Position numbers and translations under genes: made by a program. A stretch of DNA of 9,941 nt from contig JAVBNJ010000164.1 in NCBI GenBank assembly GCA_031551625.1, forward strand, positions 1 through 9,941. The letters run 5' to 3'. Each line of letters starts with the position of its first letter. Position 1 is the first letter of the stretch. The notes under the pieces are model-generated. The model was given only the letters and a program-made list of their open reading frames with translations. It had not been told where the DNA came from and did not search any database. Positions 1 through 6,569 of the stretch are shown here, in pieces. This stretch comes from JAVBNJ01 sp031551625. Lineage in GTDB: Bacteria; Bacteroidota; Bacteroidia; Bacteroidales; UBA932.

Positions 1-532
1 TGGCTATTTTATGTCCGATATCTGTTGCGCCGATTTGCGGACAAGCAAGCCCACCGGTAGCTACAAGTAAGTTGCCGGCAGCATAATTCCCGTTCGATGT
101 TTTCACGGTAAAAGTCTCCGCTGCCTTGGTTACTTCCGTAATCGTTGTTCCCAATATGAAAGTAACATCTGTTCTGCTTGCTGTCAGGGCTAAATAATTT
201 ACCAACCGCTTAGCGCTCTGGCGACAAAAAATGCGTCCGTGTTCCCGCTCGTCAATGTCTATACCGGCCTTTTGCAAGATGTCTAATACGTTTTCTATCC
301 GGTATTTTTGTAACGCATATTTACAAAACTCAGGGTTCTCGCCAAAATAATCTTTCCAGGAGATTTTCCGGTTCGTTACATTGCATTTTCCACCGCCCGA
401 AATCAGCAATTTTCTGCCTACTTCTTTGGCATGGTCAATGACCAAAACCTTACCGCCTTTTTTTGCCGACTCTATCGCTGCTATCAATCCTGAAGCGCCG
501 GCTCCCAAAATAATACTATCGAACTGTGCCAT
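1..532 (-). CDS. HI0933/BaiN-family NAD(P)/FAD-dependent oxidoreductase, N-terminal part (cut by window edge)
   Basis: The reading frame is open from the ATG at 532 to the left edge (177 codons, no stop), so only the N-terminal part is present; the family is usually about 400 residues. Near the start is a dinucleotide-binding Rossmann motif, LGAGASG, with glycines at residues 10, 12 and 15. It is followed by the family signature ISGGGKCNVTN (about residues 44-54) and later by ATGGLACPQIGATDIGH near the end of the visible part. These are typical of the HI0933-like flavoproteins, which bind FAD; the substrate of most members is unknown, so none is assigned. The start is well fixed: an in-frame TAA lies one codon upstream of the ATG. 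It lies downstream of the transporter gene on the same strand, with a hairpin in the 118-nt gap. I saw no clear TAnnTTTG promoter of its own. Family assignment is firm, specific reaction not. Confidence 0.88.
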   Translation of the reverse strand, partial: MAQFDSIILGAGASGLIAAIESAKKGGKVLVIDHAKEVGRKLLISGGGKCNVTNRKISWKDYFGENPEFCKYALQKYRIENVLDILQKAGIDIDEREHGRIFCRQSAKRLVNYLALTASRTDVTFILGTTITEVTKAAETFTVKTSNGNYAAGNLLVATGGLACPQIGATDIGHKIA

Positions 533-585
533 TCTTTAACTTTGTAAAATGTAACCTATAACAAACCGGTGCCCTGTTTAACAAT

Positions 586-616
586 AAGGAGCGATGTTTT
601 GTCAACCCCGCTCCTT
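586..616 (-). terminator. Hairpin in the gap after the transporter gene, possible terminator
   Basis: AAGGAGCG (586-593) and CGCTCCTT (609-616) form a perfect 8-bp stem with a 15-nt loop, extended by partly complementary CAAT and ATTG flanks. On the minus strand it lies 35 nt after the transporter stop and is followed by TATTGTT, a weak U-run. On the plus strand a run of five T follows at 623-627, but no plus-strand gene ends here. It may stop or attenuate transcription between the transporter and the flavoprotein gene. The weak U-run makes terminator function uncertain. Confidence 0.5.
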
Positions 617-650
617 AATTGCTTTTTAGATTCGACAATTTTTTGAATCA

Positions 651-1190
651 CTACGCTCCCAATGCGTGCAGGAACAACGGAACAGAGCAGATGCCAATGG
701 CTACATTGATGGCACCGGCAATTTTTGTCCAGATAGCACCTTTGCCATACCATGCGGGGACCAACGCGATGAACAGTCCGCAAATCAGGATGAGCACTAC
801 GCCTAGCGGCCACATCAGGTTGAATTTTGCAATAGCTATGTAAACAAAAGAAGCCGAAATAAACAATTGCCCGATGAAGAAGTGGGCAATTTGTTTTTTG
901 TCGCCTCCGCGTAGGAAAAACCAACCGATAACCACCCAAAACAAGCCGTAGTTGGCAAAAATGGTGCCGAGGAAAATACTTTTGTCGCCTGCCACATTCA
1001 GGATGTACAGCGATAGCGCTGTGAAAATTTGTGCCGCGCCGCCAAACACAATGGCAATGTAGGCCAACGATTTTCCGATTTCTTTGTGGTCGCCGCCTTT
1101 CACGCCAAAGCCCAATTGCTCGAGGCCAAAGCAAAATACTGTTACAATTAAGCCAAACACACCGATGGCTTCCGGATTAAAAAATGTCAT
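651..1190 (-). CDS. GPR1/FUN34/YaaH-family (SatP-type) acetate/succinate transporter
   Basis: This is a 179-residue inner-membrane protein with about six hydrophobic segments and short charged loops (GVKGGDHKE, LRGGDKKQ), the usual size and layout of the GPR1/FUN34/YaaH family. The N-terminal NPEAIG (residues 5-10) corresponds to the family NPAPLG signature, and FANYGLFW resembles the FTSYGxFW segment of E. coli SatP. Characterised members move acetate or succinate with protons; substrate here is inferred from family only. The frame is open further upstream to an ATG at 1289, but I chose the ATG at 1190. The longer version would overlap the end of the preceding secreted-protein gene and run across a good TAnnTTTG promoter, and its extra 33 residues do not look like family sequence. 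The protein then begins MTFFNPEA, as expected for the family. Confidence 0.85.
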   Translation of the reverse strand: MTFFNPEAIGVFGLIVTVFCFGLEQLGFGVKGGDHKEIGKSLAYIAIVFGGAAQIFTALSLYILNVAGDKSIFLGTIFANYGLFWVVIGWFFLRGGDKKQIAHFFIGQLFISASFVYIAIAKFNLMWPLGVVLILICGLFIALVPAWYGKGAIWTKIAGAINVAIGICSVPLFLHALGA

Positions 1191-1221
1191 AGATTCAATA
1201 GGTTTTAAATTATTACGGCCG

Positions 1222-1229
1222 CAAAGATA
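1222..1229 (-). promoter_or_regulatory. -7 promoter box of the transporter gene
   Basis: On the minus strand this reads TATCTTTG, a full match to the Bacteroidetes -7 consensus TAnnTTTG, 31 nt before the chosen ATG at 1190. The 14-nt context (GCAAAGATACAAAA on the plus strand) recurs in front of valS. A TTTG is present on the minus strand at 1244-1247, but its 14-nt spacing is shorter than usual, so the -33 box is unclear. It lies between the stop of SP1 (1253) and the transporter start, so the transporter is probably transcribed on its own. Confidence 0.65.
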
Positions 1230-1252
1230 CAAAAAAAGGTGAACAAAGTTGA

Positions 1253-2236
1253 TTAGCGGACACAGCGAGCATTTGCTTTTCCTCCACAATTATTTATATC
1301 TGCCCGAGCCCAGCCGGGGCCTTGAAATCCTCGTCCGCAATTTTCAATATTATCTACCCACGAGCTGTTGTTGTTCAAATAAGTCCAATAGTCGGTGTGC
1401 GAATTACAAGAGCCTGCATAAGTACTACTCCAGTAATTGGGAGCTTGTATGTTTCCTACAGCAGCTTTATTATCTATTATACACTGTAGTTCTGTGCTGT
1501 TTGGCCAGCGCCAGTCTCCGGTGCAACCATTGTTTACCGGGCCGCAAAAAAGACCGGCATCAGCGGCTTTAATTTCAATACCACAACCGATGTAAGTAGA
1601 GGCTGCGTCGGCCGCTAAGTCGCGGCAATAACCGCCTACGGCAGTTAGATTCGGGCAACAGGGGATGCTTACATTAGAGCTGCTGAATTTGAAATTTTGA
1701 AAGGCAATGCATCCGGGACAACCTGTGGCATCGGTCAACGTTGCAATAGTTCCTGAATATTGCTTTCCGGAGATGGTATTTCCACCTATTACAAATGATT
1801 GTGTACCGCGCAAGGTGTATACTCCGCTGTTTGCTGCACCTATGTTTGGCGGATAATCGGTAGCATAAGCGCACCAATTGAACCGGCCGGATACATTGCC
1901 TAACTTTACCGTTACTGTTGCCGATTGTTCATTTTTACCGGTAACATAAAAACCGGTTGCATTTCCGGCTGTATATGTTCCATTGTTAACGGTTGCGGCT
2001 CCGTTGATTGCAGCGCGTGCCCATGTGCCTTTGTTACCTGCAGCATCCACCGTTTGGAAATCGACTAAACACCATACTTTATTCAGATTTGTTGTGTTGT
2101 TGCAACCTGTCCATGTCAGAATAAATGTAACCGATTGATTTTTGTAATTAGCCGTTACTTGTTTCACGTTTACGCAGCGAGCAGTTGCAGAAAACGTAAA
2201 CAGGCACATTGAAATGATGATTGAAATTGTTCTCAT
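1253..2236 (-). CDS. Secreted modular protein SP1 with FISUMP-like C-terminal domain
   Basis: A 327-residue protein with a signal peptide (about residues 1-19, likely cut after SATA) and no lipobox. Residues about 27-131 form a module shared with SP2 at 5439-6569 (about 80% identical by eye; blocks TWTGCN, LNKVWC, VDFQTVDAAGNKG, NGTY, TGFYVTG, QSATVTVKLGN, DYPPN). The C-terminal part contains LTAVGGYCRDLAADAA, WRWPNSTEL (from residue 242), YWSSTY (268-273) and ends in ARCVR. This resembles the FISUMP/DUF1566-type domain (conserved W-x-x-P, WSST and terminal RCV). That C-terminal part matches SP3, not SP2, at LTAVGG, YCRDLxAD, CGxE and WxxP. It is Cys- and Asn-rich, so probably extracytoplasmic. 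Function unknown; surface binding is a guess from the domain type. No Shine-Dalgarno sequence precedes the ATG; a structured leader of about 370 nt does. Confidence 0.85.
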   Translation of the reverse strand: MRTISIIISMCLFTFSATARCVNVKQVTANYKNQSVTFILTWTGCNNTTNLNKVWCLVDFQTVDAAGNKGTWARAAINGAATVNNGTYTAGNATGFYVTGKNEQSATVTVKLGNVSGRFNWCAYATDYPPNIGAANSGVYTLRGTQSFVIGGNTISGKQYSGTIATLTDATGCPGCIAFQNFKFSSSNVSIPCCPNLTAVGGYCRDLAADAASTYIGCGIEIKAADAGLFCGPVNNGCTGDWRWPNSTELQCIIDNKAAVGNIQAPNYWSSTYAGSCNSHTDYWTYLNNNSSWVDNIENCGRGFQGPGWARADINNCGGKANARCVR

Positions 2237-2607
2237 AATAATTGTGTTTTTAGTTTAATGACTATATTTTAGTTTACTTTGTTGTAGCGTTGGAAGTTGT
2301 TTTATGCTCTATAAAAACGAACAAACACAACTTGCCCCGATAAATCGGGAATTGCATAAAACAACTTCCTGCTACGATTTTGTTTTCGTTGCCATTAAAG
2401 TCACGTTATCTAAGTGTTTTGTGGATAAAATGAAACGTGAACTTGATTTAACTAAACTGAGGTCTTAAGGATACCCACTATAAAATAAATGCAAGTTCAC
2501 GCATTGCGTGTAGCACAAATCTCTTCTATAGTTTGAAATTCCTTAAGTTTCAGTTTAGAGAGTAAAGTTGAAAGCCAACTTTATTACCACATGTAAAAGA
2601 GCGTAGG
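2237..2607 (-). promoter_or_regulatory. Structured 5' leader of SP1 (leader 1), hairpin plus pseudoknot-like helices
   Basis: This gene-free stretch between the promoter at 2614-2645 and the SP1 start holds several paired segments (plus-strand sequences given). Helix C: GGAAGTTGTTTTATGC (2292-2307) with its exact complement at 2354-2369, plus GTAGC/GCTAC at the base (2284-2288, 2371-2375). Helix A: CGTGAACTTG (2436-2445) with CAAGTTCACG (2492-2501). Helix B: CTAAACTG (2452-2459) with CAGTTTAG (2551-2558), and CTTAAGGA (2464-2471) with TCCTTAAG (2540-2547), separated by internal loop AGGT/TTT. A and B interlock in A-B-A'-B' order, as in a pseudoknot. A small hairpin TAAAGTTG/CAACTTTA lies at 2563-2583. 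CACGC/GCGTG (2498-2510) could compete with helix A. The same plan is found before SP2. Function unknown; a regulatory leader RNA is inferred, and a separate small RNA is possible. Confidence 0.65.
2336..2349. repeat. Palindrome CCCGATAAATCGGG in the loop of helix C
   Basis: A perfect 6-bp inverted repeat (CCCGAT/ATCGGG) with a 2-nt centre, in the loop of the long hairpin of leader 1. Leader 2 lacks it and carries a different repeat in the corresponding loop, so it is probably an inserted interspersed repeat. Confidence 0.55.
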
Positions 2608-2613
2608 TAGGTG

Positions 2614-2645
2614 CAAATGTAGACGTTTGTTTTTACATTTGCAAA
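2614..2645 (-). promoter_or_regulatory. Promoter of the SP1 leader, TTTG-N20-TACATTTG
   Basis: On the minus strand, TTTG (2642-2645) is followed after exactly 20 nt by TACATTTG (2614-2621), a full match to both boxes of the Bacteroidetes promoter. It starts 12 nt beyond the valS stop codon. Transcription would begin near 2607 and give a leader of about 370 nt before the SP1 ATG. The two boxes lie in an inverted repeat (GCAAATGTA/TACATTTGC, 2613-2641), so a -7-like box also occurs on the plus strand, but without a TTTG at proper distance. Confidence 0.75.
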
Positions 2646-2657
2646 TAAATGCTGTAA

Positions 2658-5363
2658 TTATTTCTTTAGCGCAGCCAGCTGTTCTTCTATCGCTTTGATG
2701 CGTGCTTCGCCGTCGGCTTGCTTCTTGCGCTCGAGTGCAATTACTTGCTCCGGTGCGTTGGCTACAAATTTCTCGTTGCTCAGTTTTTTCTTGATAGATT
2801 CCACAAACTTTTGTTGGTAGGCCAAGTCTTCGTTCAATTTTTTTACCTCTTCTTCCACGTTAATTAAGTTGGCAAGCGGTACGAAAAATTCGGTAGTGCC
2901 TACGAGGAATGCCAAACCTGTGGTGCCAGCCGGTTGTTCGCCGGTGTGGATGGCTGTGAGGTTCGCCATTTTTTGTATCAACGGGAACAACGCTTCGTTG
3001 CAATCCCCTTTCACATACAGTTCCAACGCTTCTTTCGGCGAAATGTTTTTGCTTTGGCGAATGGTGCGGATAGTGGTAATACTATTTTGCGCCATTTCAA
3101 AATCGGCCAGACACGTTTCGTCAAACTCTTCGGCATGCGGCATCGGTTGCACCATCAGGCTTTGACCGGGTTTACGTTCGCCGAGGTTTTGCCAAATTTC
3201 TTCGGAAATAAACGGCATAAACGGATGTAGCAGTCGCAACAACGCATCGAAGAATGTCATTGTGGTATCATAGGTTACTTTGTCTATGATGGGCGCTCCC
3301 CCTTCGGGGGCGGGGGGGGCCTTTATGATTTCGAGATACCACGCGCAGAAATCGTCCCAGAATAATTTATAGATTTTCATCAACGCTTCGGATAAGCGAA
3401 ATTTTTCGAAATCGTCGTTGATGTCAACGATGGCTTTGCACAATAGGTTGCGGAACCACGTGCAGGCTTCGGCAGAGTGTTGGGGTTGCGTTGCGGCAGT
3501 GTCCACTTGCCAGCCTTTAACCAAGCGGAATGCATTCCAAATTTTATTGGCAAAGTTGCGGCCCTGTTCGCACAAACTTTCGTCGAACGGCAGGTCGTTG
3601 CCTGCGGGCGAGGAGAGTAGCATGCCCAAGCGCACGCCATCGGCACCGTATTGGTTCATCAACTCAATGGGGTCGGGCGAATTGCCGAGCGATTTGCTCA
3701 TCTTGCGGCCTAATTTGTCGCGGACGATACCTGTCAGGTATACATTTTTGAATGGCGGCCCGCCCGCCCATTCGTAACCCGCCATAATCATGCGCGCGAC
3801 CCAGAAGAACAGGATTTCGGGCGCTGTTACCAAATCCGAAGTAGGGTAGTAGTAGCTCAAATCTTTGTTCGGGTCCACTTCAGGATGCCCTACAACTTCT
3901 GAGTCGAACACCGAAATGGGCCACAGCCACGACGAGAACCACGTGTCGAGGCAGTCGGGGTCTTGGCGCAAAGAGAAGCCCCCCCCGGCCCCCCGAAGGG
4001 TGGGGTATTTGTCAAGCGCTAACTTGCGGGCTTGTTCTTCGGTTTCTGCTACCACAAAGCCCCAGCTTCCCCCTTTTGGGGGATTGAGGGGGGCTTCTAT
4101 ATACCATGCGGGAATCTGATGCCCCCACCACAATTGCCGCGAGATGCACCAGTCCTTGATGTTCTCCATCCAGTGGCGATAGGTGTTTTTGAATTTCGGC
4201 GGAATCAATTGCACGTCGTCATTCATCACCGCTTCGAGTGCAGGTTCTGCCATTTCGGCCATTTTCACAAACCATTGCATCGACAGTTTCGGTTCAATCA
4301 CCGCATCGGTGCGTTCCGAATAGCCTACTTTGTTGGTGTAGGGTTCTGTTTTTTCGAGCAATCCAGCGGCTTCCAAATCTTTTTCGATTTGCTTGCGCAC
4401 GGCAAAGCGGTCTTGCCCCACGTATAGCTGTGCTTTCTCGTTGAGCGTGCCGTTGTCGTTAAAAATATCAATTACTTCGAGGTTGTATTTCTCGCCCAGC
4501 ATGTAGTCGTTGATATCGTGTGCCGGCGTTACTTTCAGGCAACCTGTTCCGAATTCTACATCTACATAATCGTCTTCGATAATCGGCACCTCGCGGTTGA
4601 TTAAGGGGACAATTACTTTTTTACCGCGTAAATGTTTATAGCGTTCGTCTTTCGGATTAATACAAACAGCTGTGTCACCCAAAATAGTTTCGGGGCGTGT
4701 GGTCGCTACAATGATATAATCCTTTGAGCCCCCTTCGGGGGTTGGGTGGCTTACTTTATACTTGAGGTAATAAAGTTTGGAATTAACTTCCTTGTATATT
4801 ACTTCTTCATCGGAAAGCGCTGTCAATGCTTGCGGGTCCCAGTTGACCATGCGTACGCCGCGGTAAATCATTCCTTGTTCGTAGAGGTCGACAAACGCGC
4901 GGATCACACTGCGCGAATAGTCTTCATTCATCGTGAAATTGGTGCGATCCCAATCGCACGAGGCGCCGAGTTTTTTCAACTGCTCGAGGATAATGCCGCC
5001 ATGCTTGCGAGTCCATTCCCATGCGTGTTCCAAAAATTGTTCGCGTGTGAGGTCACTTTTCTTGATGCCTTCGGCAGCCAGCTTGGCTACAACCTTTGCT
5101 TCGGTAGCGATAGATGCGTGGTCGGTTCCCGGTACCCAGCAGGCATTTTTGCCCAACATGCGCGCCCGGCGAACGAGCACATCCTGAATAGTATTGTTGA
5201 GCATGTGTCCCATGTGGAGTACGCCGGTTACATTGGGTGGCGGGATTACTACAGTATAGGGTTCGCGGCCATCGGGCTCCGAACGGAACAGGCGGTGTTC
5301 CATCCAGTAGGCATACCATTTATCTTCTACTTCGGAAGGGTTGTACTTTGCAGCTAATTCCAT
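2658..5363 (-). CDS. valS: Valyl-tRNA synthetase (ValRS) with four in-frame repeat insertions
   Basis: Cytoplasmic class I synthetase that charges tRNA-Val with valine. The 901-residue product shows, in order: catalytic start [13 protein letters not shown] (HIGH-type motif HMGH at 50-53) and the [10 protein letters not shown] segment; the editing (CP1) domain with [22 protein letters not shown] and [16 protein letters not shown] at 554-558; an anticodon-binding domain; and a C-terminal coiled-coil arm (about 840-901, rich in K/E, ending EEQLAALKK), typical of bacterial ValRS. The start fits the usual N-terminus ([17 protein letters not shown]) and lies behind a TAnnTTTG box. It appears somewhat longer than common Bacteroidetes ValRS. 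Part of the extra length comes from four G/C-rich palindromic insertions that give Pro/Gly-rich segments such as PLNPPKGGS; all keep the frame and no motif is destroyed, so the enzyme should be functional. It sits alone between two secreted-protein genes. Confidence 0.97.
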   Translation of the reverse strand: MELAAKYNPSEVEDKWYAYWMEHRLFRSEPDGREPYTVVIPPPNVTGVLHMGHMLNNTIQDVLVRRARMLGKNACWVPGTDHASIATEAKVVAKLAAEGIKKSDLTREQFLEHAWEWTRKHGGIILEQLKKLGASCDWDRTNFTMNEDYSRSVIRAFVDLYEQGMIYRGVRMVNWDPQALTALSDEEVIYKEVNSKLYYLKYKVSHPTPEGGSKDYIIVATTRPETILGDTAVCINPKDERYKHLRGKKVIVPLINREVPIIEDDYVDVEFGTGCLKVTPAHDINDYMLGEKYNLEVIDIFNDNGTLNEKAQLYVGQDRFAVRKQIEKDLEAAGLLEKTEPYTNKVGYSERTDAVIEPKLSMQWFVKMAEMAEPALEAVMNDDVQLIPPKFKNTYRHWMENIKDWCISRQLWWGHQIPAWYIEAPLNPPKGGSWGFVVAETEEQARKLALDKYPTLRGAGGGFSLRQDPDCLDTWFSSWLWPISVFDSEVVGHPEVDPNKDLSYYYPTSDLVTAPEILFFWVARMIMAGYEWAGGPPFKNVYLTGIVRDKLGRKMSKSLGNSPDPIELMNQYGADGVRLGMLLSSPAGNDLPFDESLCEQGRNFANKIWNAFRLVKGWQVDTAATQPQHSAEACTWFRNLLCKAIVDINDDFEKFRLSEALMKIYKLFWDDFCAWYLEIIKAPPAPEGGAPIIDKVTYDTTMTFFDALLRLLHPFMPFISEEIWQNLGERKPGQSLMVQPMPHAEEFDETCLADFEMAQNSITTIRTIRQSKNISPKEALELYVKGDCNEALFPLIQKMANLTAIHTGEQPAGTTGLAFLVGTTEFFVPLANLINVEEEVKKLNEDLAYQQKFVESIKKKLSNEKFVANAPEQVIALERKKQADGEARIKAIEEQLAALKK
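3295..3323 (-). repeat. G/C-palindromic repeat in valS, copy 1
   Basis: CCCCC-TTC-GGGGG (3298-3310) is followed by C and a run of eight G (3312-3319). On the coding strand it reads AAGG-C8-G-C5-GAA-G5 and encodes [10 protein letters not shown] (about residues 680-690) in the anticodon-binding part. It is one of four similar copies in this gene. The G8 run is a possible slippage site. Confidence 0.75.
3976..4005 (+). repeat. G/C-palindromic repeat in valS, copy 2 (opposite orientation)
   Basis: On the plus strand it reads AAG-C8-GG-C6-GAAGGG-T-GGGG, the same plan that the other three copies show on the minus strand, so this copy is inverted relative to them. On the coding strand it encodes [10 protein letters not shown] (about residues 453-462) just before [14 protein letters not shown]. 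It keeps the valS frame. Confidence 0.7.
4064..4096 (-). repeat. G/C-palindromic repeat in valS, copy 3
   Basis: CCCCC-TTTT-GGGGG (4069-4082) followed by ATTGA and a run of six G; the ends AGCTT and GCTT are also near-complementary to AAGC. On the coding strand it encodes [10 protein letters not shown] (about residues 424-433), between PAWYIE and [11 protein letters not shown]. It is the best preserved of the four palindromes. Confidence 0.8.
4726..4752 (-). repeat. G/C-palindromic repeat in valS, copy 4
   Basis: CCCCC-TTC-GGGGG (4729-4741) followed by TTGGGTGGCTT. On the coding strand it encodes SHPTPEGGS (about residues 205-213), between the strand YYLKYKV and [12 protein letters not shown] at the entry to the editing domain. 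It shares the core CCCCCGAAGGGGG with copy 1 on the coding strand. Confidence 0.75.
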
Positions 5364-5388
5364 AGGTCTCTATAAAAAATATAAGTTG

Positions 5389-5396
5389 CAAAGATA
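5389..5396 (-). promoter_or_regulatory. -7 promoter box of valS
   Basis: On the minus strand this reads TATCTTTG, a full TAnnTTTG match, 25 nt before the valS ATG. The surrounding 14 nt equal those of the transporter promoter at 1221-1234. No TTTG is seen 19-21 nt upstream, so the -33 box is weak or absent. Confidence 0.65.
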
Positions 5397-5438
5397 CAAA
5401 ATAAAACAGAAACCCCGACGTGACATTGTGAATTGCTA

Positions 5439-6569
5439 TCACCGCACACAGCGTAATTCAATACCTATGTATTTGTCATGATAATACAACGGACGTATAG
5501 AACCTGTATCGGCCCCCCCTCCCCCGATAAATAGTGCATAGCCGTATGCACTATTATATTCGTCATTGGCCCAATTTATCGAACAAGAATAAACACACGA
5601 TCCGCCTGTTACGTCGCCGTAACTTAATGCCCATTGAACTCCGGTTGCATTCCATTGTGCACCGAAATACCGGTTATATTCGGTCGTACTATAATGTGTT
5701 CTATTATTGCAATCCGAACGGCTATTCAAATTTTTATCCAGTGTGCAAAAATCAGTTGTAGTAGGTACGCGCCAGGGACTTGGGCACAATTGCGCAGCAT
5801 ATCGTTTTACCATACACCAACTGAATAAATGTCCGTTAGTGTTATTCCGGCAGTCGGTGCCATAAGGAGCAGAAGTGGGGCTACTGTAGGCTGTTTTATT
5901 ACAGTAGGTAGCGGTAACGGGAGCGCTCCATGTTTGGGCTCCTACTACCCACGTTTGAGTAGAAGTGAAACCCACTGAACCAAGGTTAATCGTATTTGTT
6001 GAACATCCGGCGTAGTCGATATAGTCAATAATAAATCCACCTGGATTGTTGGTCGCATCGGTAATAGTAGTAATCCTGTTGCCATTGTATTTTTTCTGGC
6101 TAACAGTAGCAGTGCCGTTAAGAGTAAACGGAGGTGTACCTTTTAGTATATAACTGCCATTTGTCATTATAGCATTCGGTGGATAGTCGGTGGCAAAGGC
6201 ACACCAGTTGAATTTTCCGGAGGCATTGCCTAATTTAACGGTAACGGTCGCTGATTGTCCGTTGCTACCGGTTACATAAAATCCTGTTGTGTTACCGGCA
6301 GCATACGTTCCGTTGGTAACAGTTGCCGCGCCACTCACTGTGGCGCGTTTCCATGCGCCTTTGTTACCGGCGGCATCCACCGTTTGAAAATCGACAAAGC
6401 ACCAGACTTTATTCAAATGAGTGGTGCCATTACAGCCGGTCCACGTGAGTTTAAATGTTACCTGTTGTGTTTTGTAGTTGACACTCACTCGTGTGGTAGC
6501 AATACAATTAGCCGCATAGCCGGCATGTGCACAAAGCATCAATAAAAGTAAATAGTAGATTTTTTTCAT
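5439..6569 (-). CDS. Secreted modular protein SP2 with FISUMP domain
   Basis: A 376-residue protein with a clear signal peptide (basic MKK, a leucine-rich core, likely cut after GYA near residue 20). Residues about 28-133 are the module shared with SP1. After a linker comes a C-terminal region that fits the FISUMP family (TIGR02145): VGAQTWSAP, GHLFSWCMVKRYAAQLCPSPWRVPTTTDF (CPSPWRVP at 262-269; the family has CPSGWHLPT), HYSTTEYNRYF and the terminal IELRCVR. Members are secreted or surface proteins of unknown function. This half has no visible counterpart in SP1. Many Cys residues suggest disulfides outside the cytoplasm. A C7-T-C5 tract (5513-5525), encoding GGGG, is flanked by TATCGG/CCGATA. 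No Shine-Dalgarno sequence is seen; a leader of about 375 nt precedes the gene. The stop lies 43 nt before the valS -7 box. No terminator hairpin was found after it. Confidence 0.88.
   Translation of the reverse strand: MKKIYYLLLLMLCAHAGYAANCIATTRVSVNYKTQQVTFKLTWTGCNGTTHLNKVWCFVDFQTVDAAGNKGAWKRATVSGAATVTNGTYAAGNTTGFYVTGSNGQSATVTVKLGNASGKFNWCAFATDYPPNAIMTNGSYILKGTPPFTLNGTATVSQKKYNGNRITTITDATNNPGGFIIDYIDYAGCSTNTINLGSVGFTSTQTWVVGAQTWSAPVTATYCNKTAYSSPTSAPYGTDCRNNTNGHLFSWCMVKRYAAQLCPSPWRVPTTTDFCTLDKNLNSRSDCNNRTHYSTTEYNRYFGAQWNATGVQWALSYGDVTGGSCVYSCSINWANDEYNSAYGYALFIGGGGADTGSIRPLYYHDKYIGIELRCVR

Noticed and set aside
556..1134. 192-codon minus-strand open frame overlapping the transporter
   Set aside because: It shares the strand but another frame of a well-supported membrane protein; its product is Arg/Cys/His-rich without domain features.
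651..1289. Longer 212-residue start for the transporter
   Set aside because: It overlaps the end of SP1, crosses the TATCTTTG promoter and adds residues unlike the family; the ATG at 1190 gives the expected N-terminus.
2436..2558. Invertible (phase-variable) promoter flanked by inverted repeats
   Set aside because: The inverted repeats of leaders 1 and 2 have different sequences, which does not fit a shared recombinase site. The good promoter lies outside them, no recombinase gene is nearby, and the compensated changes fit a folded structure better.
2281..2600. Integron attC-like site, group I/II intron, or known RNA such as tmRNA or RNase P
   Set aside because: No paired RYYYAAC/GTTRRRY core sites, no intron-encoded protein or conserved intron core, and no tmRNA or RNase P landmarks could be recognised. 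Two diverged copies before paralogous genes also do not fit.
4746..5357. 203-codon plus-strand open frame opposite valS
   Set aside because: It lies wholly antisense to the conserved catalytic and editing parts of valS, with no promoter or recognisable protein features; it is a shadow of the coding strand.
1253..6569. Diversity-generating retroelement target genes, since FISUMP/DUF1566-type C-terminal domains are known DGR targets
   Set aside because: No reverse transcriptase, no accessory gene and no template/variable repeat pair with adenine-specific differences is visible in the window. C-terminal codons show no clear NNC/NNY bias. A remote element cannot be excluded.
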